This document shows, piece after piece, positions 5,000 to 9,338 of a stretch of 9,338 bases of DNA. The notes beneath the pieces were generated by a model. That model saw only the letters and a list, made by a program, of their open reading frames with translations, was not told the origin of the DNA and made no database searches. Within the stretch, counting starts at the first letter, position 1, and every line of letters starts with the position of its first letter. The position numbers and the translations under genes were made by a program. This DNA comes from an uncultured Lachnospiraceae bacterium (GTDB taxonomy: Bacteria; Bacillota; Clostridia; Lachnospirales; Lachnospiraceae), in contig CANQCX010000066.1 of NCBI GenBank assembly GCA_947591115.1, forward strand, positions 1 through 9,338, given 5' to 3'.

Positions 5000-7498
5000 G
5001 TGGATGATAAAATTTTTGACCAAATACATCAGGTTGATCTGAAAAAAACCATGGAAACCTCCTATATTGATTATGCGATGAGCGTTATTGCAAGCCGCGC
5101 GCTGCCGGATGTAAGAGACGGATTGAAGCCTGTGCAGCGGCGGGTTTTGTATTCCATGATCGAATTGAACAATACGCCGGATAAACCGCATCGTAAATGC
5201 GCCCGTATTGTAGGAGATACAATGGGAAAATATCATCCGCATGGAGATAGTTCTATTTACGGCGCGCTTGTAAATCTTGCACAGTCGTGGTCTACAAGAT
5301 ACCCGCTGGTGGACGGACATGGAAATTTTGGTTCGGTTGACGGGGACGGCGCGGCTGCAATGCGATATACGGAAGCGCGTTTGAGCAAAATATCCATGCA
5401 GATGATTGAGGATATCAACAAAAATACGGTCGATTTTGTTCCGAATTTTGACGAAACGGAAAAAGAACCGGCGGTTCTGCCTTCCCGATATCCAAATCTG
5501 CTGGTAAACGGCACTACGGGTATCGCGGTAGGAATGGCGACCAATATACCTCCTCACAATCTAAAAGAAGTCATTCATGCCGTTGTCAAATTAATTGACA
5601 ATGAAATCGAAGGAAAAGAGACCGATATTGAAGAGCTGATTCACATTGTGAAGGGACCGGATTTTCCGACAGGAGGAATCATTTTAGGAACCTCCGGAAT
5701 TAACGAGGCTTACCGTACCGGAAGAGGAAAGATCAAAGTACGTGCGGTTACCGACATTGAACCGATGCAAAACGGAAAAAACCGGATCATTGTAACGGAG
5801 CTTCCGTATCTGGTAAATAAAGCGAGACTGATCGAAAAGATTGCGGATCTGGTAAAAGATAAAAAAGTAGATGGAATTACGGATCTGCGGGACGAATCGG
5901 ACAGAGAAGGTATGCGGATCTGTATCGAGCTTCGGCGTGATGTTAATCCAAGCGTTGTATTAAATATTTTGTACAAACATACGCAGCTTCAGGATACGTT
6001 CGGGGTTATCAATCTTGCGCTTGTCAATAATGAGCCAAAAATCTTGAATCTTTATGAGATGCTCAATTATTATCTGCTTCATCAAAAAGAGGTCATAACC
6101 AGACGAACGCAATATGATCTGAACAAAGCGGAAGAAAGGGCTCATATTTTAAAGGGATTGTTGATCGCTTTGGATCATATTGACGAAGTAATCTCCATTA
6201 TCCGCAGCAGCCGGACTACTCAGGAAGCGAAAGAACGTTTGATGGAGCGTTTTGGATTAACCGAGGTGCAGTCACAGGCAATCGTGGATATGCGTCTGAG
6301 AGCGCTGACCGGATTAGAAAGGGAAAAACTGGAATCCGAGTATAAAGAGCTGATGGAGCGCATTCGTGAATTAAAAGAAATTCTTGCGGATGAAAAGAAG
6401 TTATTAGGCGTAATTCGGGAAGAAATTCTTATTATAGCAGAAAAATATGGAGATGAAAGAAGAACCCAGATCGGTTTTGATGAATTTGATATTTCTATGG
6501 AGGATCTCATTCCGGTAACCAACACCGTCATTACGATGACAAAGGTCGGCTATATCAAACGGATGAGCATCGATAACTTTAAGAGCCAGCACCGCGGCGG
6601 AAAAGGCATTAAAGGGATGGAAACCATCGAAGATGATTACATCGAGGAAATGATGATGACGACTTCTCATCATTATCTGATGTTCTTTACAAATACAGGA
6701 CGCGTATACCGGATAAAAGCATACGAAATACCGGAAGCGGGGCGTACCTCCCGAGGAACGGCCATCATCAATCTGATTCCATTGCAGCCGGGAGAAAACA
6801 TAACCGCAATGATTCCAATTAAAGAATATCAGGAAAATAAATATCTCTTTATGGCTACAAAGCGCGGAATCGTCAAAAAAACTTCCGTAAAGGATTATGA
6901 AAATATCCGAAAAACCGGATTAGCGGCGATTAATCTGCGGGAAGACGACGAATTGATTGAAGTAAAAATCACAGACAACGAGGCGGATATTTTCCTGTTT
7001 ACCAGATTTGGCCAATGCATTCGTTTCCACGAAAAAGATGTAAGAATTACCGGAAGAACGACAATGGGCGTTATCGGCATGAGTTTGGCAGACAGAGACG
7101 AAGTGATTGCCATGCAGATCGATAAGCAGGGCGATTCCGTTATGATCGTGTCGGAAAAAGGACTTGGAAAATGCACTTTGATAAAAGAATTTACTGCGCA
7201 GAATCGCGGAGGAAAGGGCGTTAAGTGCTATAAGATCACTGAAAAATCCGGTAATCTTGTCGGAGTAAAGGCAGTCGGGATCGACGATGAGGTTATGCTG
7301 ATCACTACGGAAGGCATTATCATTCGTATTGAAGTAAAAGGAACGGCTTTGCTTGGAAGAGTAACCTCCGGAGTAAAATTGATTAATCTGGATGATGATG
7401 TAAAAGTCGCAAGCATTGCAAAAGTCCGTAAAGATAAAACCATTCTTCCGCCAGAGGAAGAAGAATTAGAAGATCCTTCGCAAACGCCTAGTAAATAA
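5000..7498 (+). CDS. gyrA: DNA gyrase subunit A (GTG start)
   Basis: GyrA cuts and rejoins DNA and wraps it to give negative supercoiling. The 832-residue protein has the breakage-reunion domain (about 1-500) with catalytic Tyr123 in AMRYTEARL, a coiled-coil arm around 360-470, and a beta-pinwheel C-terminal domain. The pinwheel has GyrA-box sequence QHRGGKG (530-536) and a second related motif QNRGGKG (734-740). The tail is acidic (PPEEEELED). These boxes and the gyrB neighbour argue against ParC. The start is GTG at 5000: AAGGGGG (4984-4990) lies 9 bases upstream, the resulting MDDKIFDQIHQVDLKKTME matches family starts, and the nearby ATG at 5004 is out of frame. The gyrB stop is 14 bases upstream, so the two are surely co-transcribed. 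The quinolone pocket has Ser84 but Gly88 where E. coli has Asp87. Confidence 0.98.
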   Translation: MDDKIFDQIHQVDLKKTMETSYIDYAMSVIASRALPDVRDGLKPVQRRVLYSMIELNNTPDKPHRKCARIVGDTMGKYHPHGDSSIYGALVNLAQSWSTRYPLVDGHGNFGSVDGDGAAAMRYTEARLSKISMQMIEDINKNTVDFVPNFDETEKEPAVLPSRYPNLLVNGTTGIAVGMATNIPPHNLKEVIHAVVKLIDNEIEGKETDIEELIHIVKGPDFPTGGIILGTSGINEAYRTGRGKIKVRAVTDIEPMQNGKNRIIVTELPYLVNKARLIEKIADLVKDKKVDGITDLRDESDREGMRICIELRRDVNPSVVLNILYKHTQLQDTFGVINLALVNNEPKILNLYEMLNYYLLHQKEVITRRTQYDLNKAEERAHILKGLLIALDHIDEVISIIRSSRTTQEAKERLMERFGLTEVQSQAIVDMRLRALTGLEREKLESEYKELMERIRELKEILADEKKLLGVIREEILIIAEKYGDERRTQIGFDEFDISMEDLIPVTNTVITMTKVGYIKRMSIDNFKSQHRGGKGIKGMETIEDDYIEEMMMTTSHHYLMFFTNTGRVYRIKAYEIPEAGRTSRGTAIINLIPLQPGENITAMIPIKEYQENKYLFMATKRGIVKKTSVKDYENIRKTGLAAINLREDDELIEVKITDNEADIFLFTRFGQCIRFHEKDVRITGRTTMGVIGMSLADRDEVIAMQIDKQGDSVMIVSEKGLGKCTLIKEFTAQNRGGKGVKCYKITEKSGNLVGVKAVGIDDEVMLITTEGIIIRIEVKGTALLGRVTSGVKLINLDDDVKVASIAKVRKDKTILPPEEEELEDPSQTPSK

Positions 7499-7522
7499 AT
7501 AATAGCAGAGAGGAAACAGGTT

Positions 7523-8368
7523 ATGCTCCGAACAATCCATACGGATGAGATCATAAAAAATGTCAGGGAGATGTGCATTGAGGCAAATTATGATCTTTCT
7601 GACGATATGAAGCAGGCGTTAGATCAGGCGGCTGAAAAAGAGCAGTCAGAGTTGGGAAAAAAAATTTTGAATCAGCTTCAGGAAAACCTAACGATTGCGC
7701 AGAAAGATTTTATTCCGATTTGTCAGGACACAGGAATGGCAGTGTTTTTTTTAGAAATCGGACAGGATGTTCATTTTGAAGGAAATCTGATCGAAGAAGC
7801 GGTCAATGAAGGAGTCCGTCAGGGATATGAAGAAGGATTCCTTAGAAAATCAGTCGTTCGTGATCCGATCCTTCGGGAAAATACAAAAGATAATACGCCT
7901 GCAGTAATTCATTATTCCATCGTAGAAGGAAATCAGGTAAAGATTACATTTGCCCCGAAGGGGTTCGGAAGCGAAAATATGAGCCGTATCTTTATGTTAA
8001 AACCGGCGGACGGAATCGAAGGGGTAAAAAACGCAATCCTTACCGCAGTCAAAGACGCGGGGCCAAACGCCTGTCCGCCAATGGTTATAGGAGTCGGAAT
8101 AGGGGGCACATTTGAAAAATGCGCCCTTCTTGCAAAAAAGGCTTTGACGCGCCCGATTAACGAGCATTCTAAAATTCCTTATGTTGCGGATATGGAAAAA
8201 GAGCTTTTGGAAAAAATCAACAAACTTGGCATCGGACCCGGAGGACTCGGCGGTACGGAAACGGCATTTGCCGTAAATATCAACACCTATCCGACGCATA
8301 TTGCCGGACTTCCGGTTGCCGTCAATATCTGCTGTCATGTGAACCGTCATGTGATCCGCGTTATTTAA
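7523..8368 (+). CDS. Class I fumarate hydratase, alpha subunit ([4Fe-4S], TtdA/FumA N-terminal type)
   Basis: This is the 281-residue iron-sulfur subunit of a two-subunit class I fumarase, which interconverts fumarate and (S)-malate in the cytoplasm. Such enzymes are oxygen-sensitive and common in anaerobes. The start MLRTIHTDEIIKNVREMCIEAN is typical, and the length matches the family (about 280). Likely [4Fe-4S] ligands are Cys67 in PICQDTG, Cys184 in NACPP and Cys271 in CCHVNRH near the C-terminus; Cys200 (FEKC) is extra. This ligand choice follows family spacing and is inference. GGLGGTETAFAV precedes the C-terminal motif. The ATG at 7523 has AGAGG (7509-7513) 9 bases upstream. It lies 24 bases after gyrA with no terminator or clear promoter between. 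L(+)-tartrate dehydratase is a close relative and cannot be fully excluded; the gene pair and lineage favour fumarase. Confidence 0.92.
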   Translation: MLRTIHTDEIIKNVREMCIEANYDLSDDMKQALDQAAEKEQSELGKKILNQLQENLTIAQKDFIPICQDTGMAVFFLEIGQDVHFEGNLIEEAVNEGVRQGYEEGFLRKSVVRDPILRENTKDNTPAVIHYSIVEGNQVKITFAPKGFGSENMSRIFMLKPADGIEGVKNAILTAVKDAGPNACPPMVIGVGIGGTFEKCALLAKKALTRPINEHSKIPYVADMEKELLEKINKLGIGPGGLGGTETAFAVNINTYPTHIAGLPVAVNICCHVNRHVIRVI

Positions 8369-8391
8369 AAAATAATAAAGCAGGAAAAATA

Positions 8392-8943
8392 ATGGAAAAA
8401 TATATCAATACTCCTATTACGGAAGAAATTACAAAGGATTTGCATTCCGGCGATTATGTTTACATAACCGGAACGGTCTATGTTGCAAGAGACGCAGCGC
8501 ACAAGCGGATGATCGAAGCATTAGAAGAAGGAAAAAAACTTCCGATCGACATAAAAGACGCCGCAATCTATTATATGGGTCCTTCTCCTGCCAGAGAAGG
8601 ACGGCCGATTGGTTCCGCGGGACCGACTACGGCAACACGTATGGATAAATATGCTCCGACATTGCTGGATCTTGGACAAAAGGCGATGATCGGGAAAGGA
8701 AAACGCTCCGCTGAAGTGATCGAAGCAATTGTTCGCAATCAAGCGGTTTATTTTGCAGCGGTCGGAGGAGCGGGCGCGCTAATCTCAAAATGTATCAAAG
8801 AATCGGAAATAATTTGTTATGAAGATCTCGGCGCGGAAGCAATTCGTAAAATTTATGTAGAAAACCTTCCGGTTGTAGTCGTAATCGATAAGGACGGCAA
8901 TAACCTGTATGAAACAGCCGTAAAAAAATATAACCGCCTATAG
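8392..8943 (+). CDS. Class I fumarate hydratase, beta subunit (TtdB/FumA C-terminal type)
   Basis: The 183-residue product is the swivelling-domain partner of the subunit encoded just upstream; together they form the active site of the class I hydro-lyase. Diagnostic stretches are GDYVYITGTVYVARDAAHKRM (residues 20-40), YMGPSPAREGRPIGSAGPTT (62-81), MIGKGKRS, FAAVGGAGALISK, and the late LPVVVVIDKDGNNLYE. The length (about 185) and both ends are normal. The ATG at 8392 lies 23 bases after the alpha-subunit stop, with only a modest AGGA (8382-8385) as ribosome binding site, so coupling to the upstream gene is likely. The stop TAG is at 8941-8943. No hairpin terminator is visible before the tRNA promoter 22 bases later. 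Fumarase is preferred; tartrate dehydratase beta is the alternative, as for the partner subunit. Confidence 0.92.
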   Translation: MEKYINTPITEEITKDLHSGDYVYITGTVYVARDAAHKRMIEALEEGKKLPIDIKDAAIYYMGPSPAREGRPIGSAGPTTATRMDKYAPTLLDLGQKAMIGKGKRSAEVIEAIVRNQAVYFAAVGGAGALISKCIKESEIICYEDLGAEAIRKIYVENLPVVVVIDKDGNNLYETAVKKYNRL

Positions 8944-8965
8944 ACGAAAAACAGTAAAATAGTAA

Positions 8966-8994
8966 TTGACAAACCAGAATATTTTTAGTAAAAT
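8966..8994 (+). promoter_or_regulatory. Strong SigA-type promoter for tRNA-Ser (and possibly the rRNA operon)
   Basis: A perfect -35 TTGACA (8966-8971), a 17-base spacer and a -10 TAAAAT (8989-8994, 5/6) make this the best promoter in the window. The expected start is near 9001, giving about 42 bases of 5' leader before the tRNA. An 8-bp palindrome ACGTACGT (9007-9014) lies in the early transcribed region. The 9-mer AGTAAAATA occurs at 8953-8961 and again over the -10 (8987-8995). Confidence 0.85.
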
Positions 8995-9042
8995 AATCTA
9001 TGCGTCACGTACGTAAACAATTTCATCAATGATAATAACTTT

Positions 9043-9130
9043 GGAGAAGTACTCAAGTGGCCGAAGAGGTGCCCCTGCTAAGGGTATAGGTCGGGTAACC
9101 GGCGCGAGGGTTCAAATCCCTCCTTCTCCG
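9043..9130 (+). tRNA. tRNA-Ser (anticodon GCT)
   Basis: An 88-base class II tRNA folds fully by eye. The acceptor stem is GGAGAAG (9043-9049) with CTTCTCC (9123-9129), and the discriminator base is G9130. The D stem is CTC/GAG (9052-9054 with 9066-9068). The anticodon stem is 9070-9074 with 9082-9086 (one G-T pair). The loop CTGCTAA gives anticodon GCT (9077-9079), reading AGC/AGU serine codons. A long variable arm (stem 9090-9094 with 9099-9103, loop GTAA) is expected for tRNA-Ser. The T arm is GAGGG-TTCAAAT-CCCTC (9106-9122). The 3' CCA is not encoded (TTT follows), so it must be added after transcription. It lies between two promoters, just ahead of a probable rRNA operon. Confidence 0.97.
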
Positions 9131-9143
9131 TTTGCTTGTGAAA

Positions 9144-9172
9144 TGTGAAAAGTCTCTGCATAGACCTTCACA
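9144..9172 (+). other. Hairpin between tRNA-Ser and the rRNA promoter
   Basis: TGTGAA (9144-9149) pairs with TTCACA (9167-9172), and GTCT (9152-9155) with AGAC (9162-9165), around the loop CTGCAT, with a 2x1 internal loop. No T-run follows (AAAAGTTCTTG comes next), so it is not a standard terminator. It may be a processing or structural element in a tRNA-rRNA precursor. Confidence 0.5.
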
Positions 9173-9186
9173 AAAGTTCTTGTCGG

Positions 9187-9207
9187 CATATTTTCAAAAA
9201 AAATATG
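9187..9207. repeat. AT-rich inverted repeat next to the -35 (UP-element-like)
   Basis: CATATTTT (9187-9194) and AAAATATG (9200-9207) are perfect 8-bp arms around CAAAA. The right arm ends directly at the -35 TTGACA. AT tracts here act as UP elements for RNA polymerase alpha subunits at rRNA promoters, so that is the likely role; a repressor or activator site is an alternative. Confidence 0.5.
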
Positions 9208-9236
9208 TTGACAATCGTTTCTTGTTGTGATAGCAT
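9208..9236 (+). promoter_or_regulatory. rRNA operon promoter with extended -10
   Basis: TTGACA (9208-9213) is followed 17 bases later by TAGCAT (9231-9236, 4/6). TGA at 9228-9230 supplies a TGN extended -10 that would compensate for the weak hexamer. An AT-rich inverted repeat abuts the -35 on the upstream side. The start would be near 9243. It reads into a leader resembling those of Firmicute rRNA operons. Confidence 0.75.
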
Positions 9237-9242
9237 TAACAA

Positions 9243-9338
9243 GCTGACCGTTTGAAAGCGACCGGAACCTTGATAACTGAACAGTGGAAAACCTTGAAAG
9301 ATTCATTGAGAAGAATTCAAAAGCACCGTCGGAAGACG
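9243..9338 (+). other. Probable 5' leader of a ribosomal RNA operon (16S not reached)
   Basis: No ORF is supported downstream of the promoter. The sequence has the look of an rRNA leader: a boxA-like element (9267-9284), a repeated ACCTTGA (9267-9273 and 9291-9297), and a terminal CGTC-GGAA-GACG hairpin with a GNRA loop (9327-9338) that may continue past the window edge. Mature 16S sequence is not present, so the operon itself is inferred. Confidence 0.7.
9267..9284 (+). promoter_or_regulatory. boxA-like antitermination element
   Basis: ACCTTGATAACTGAACAG closely resembles the CTTTGAAAACT-type boxA sequences found in rRNA leaders and spacers of Bacillus and clostridia, where NusB-NusE bind the RNA to prevent premature termination. 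It differs by T for A inside the AAAA tract. The role is from resemblance and position. Confidence 0.6.

Noticed and set aside
9144..9172. Rho-independent terminator after tRNA-Ser
   Set aside because: The stem exists but no T-run follows, so it is recorded only as a hairpin.
9112..9306. 64-codon - strand frame over the tRNA and rRNA promoter
   Set aside because: It runs antisense through a well-folded tRNA and a promoter, with no family resemblance.
1..9338. Mobile elements, CRISPR array, defence genes, riboswitches or a novel gene cassette
   Set aside because: Every substantial + strand region is a recognised housekeeping gene or a short gap. No repeats with array spacing, transposase, recombinase or unknown gene was found.

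Overview
The window is a chromosomal replication-origin neighbourhood from a low-to-moderate GC Firmicute. It is most likely an anaerobic member of the Clostridia of the Lachnospiraceae type. The evidence is the conserved Firmicute order dnaA-dnaN-yaaA-recF-gyrB-gyrA, a short 644-residue GyrB, a GyrA quinolone-pocket sequence reading GDSSIYGALV (familiar from Lachnospiraceae), and a two-subunit oxygen-sensitive [4Fe-4S] fumarase. The family-level placement is inference; the gene identities are secure.

Layout, all genes on the + strand. Bases 1-324 are the 3' end of dnaA (DNA-binding domain IV). Bases 325-605 are a non-coding gap with DnaA-box-like sites, inverted repeats, a C-run and an AT-rich stretch, and are the best candidate for oriC. 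Bases 606-4985 hold dnaN, a small S4-domain gene, recF and gyrB, packed with 4-base start/stop overlaps or a stop codon inside the next ribosome binding site. gyrA (5000-7498, GTG start) follows after 14 bases. Two genes for the alpha and beta subunits of a class I fumarate hydratase (7523-8368 and 8392-8943) come next, in the same direction and with short gaps. A good sigma-70/SigA-type promoter (8966-8994) then precedes tRNA-Ser(GCU) (9043-9130). A second promoter (9208-9236, extended -10) precedes what looks like the leader of a ribosomal RNA operon, with a boxA-like antitermination signal. The window ends before any mature 16S sequence.

The genes fit together as follows. DnaA opens the origin, DnaN is the sliding clamp, RecF helps at stalled forks and gaps, and GyrA with GyrB relieves supercoiling ahead of the forks. 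Highly expressed tRNA and rRNA genes sit close to the origin, where gene dosage is highest. The fumarase pair is metabolic and has no obvious functional link to replication.

I found no mobile element, CRISPR array, defence system or unknown gene cassette. The window is essentially housekeeping DNA and I do not claim a new system. The points most worth checking are the origin architecture, two naturally divergent drug-pocket residues (GyrB Gly147 and GyrA Gly88), and the tandem-promoter tRNA-Ser/rRNA-leader arrangement.
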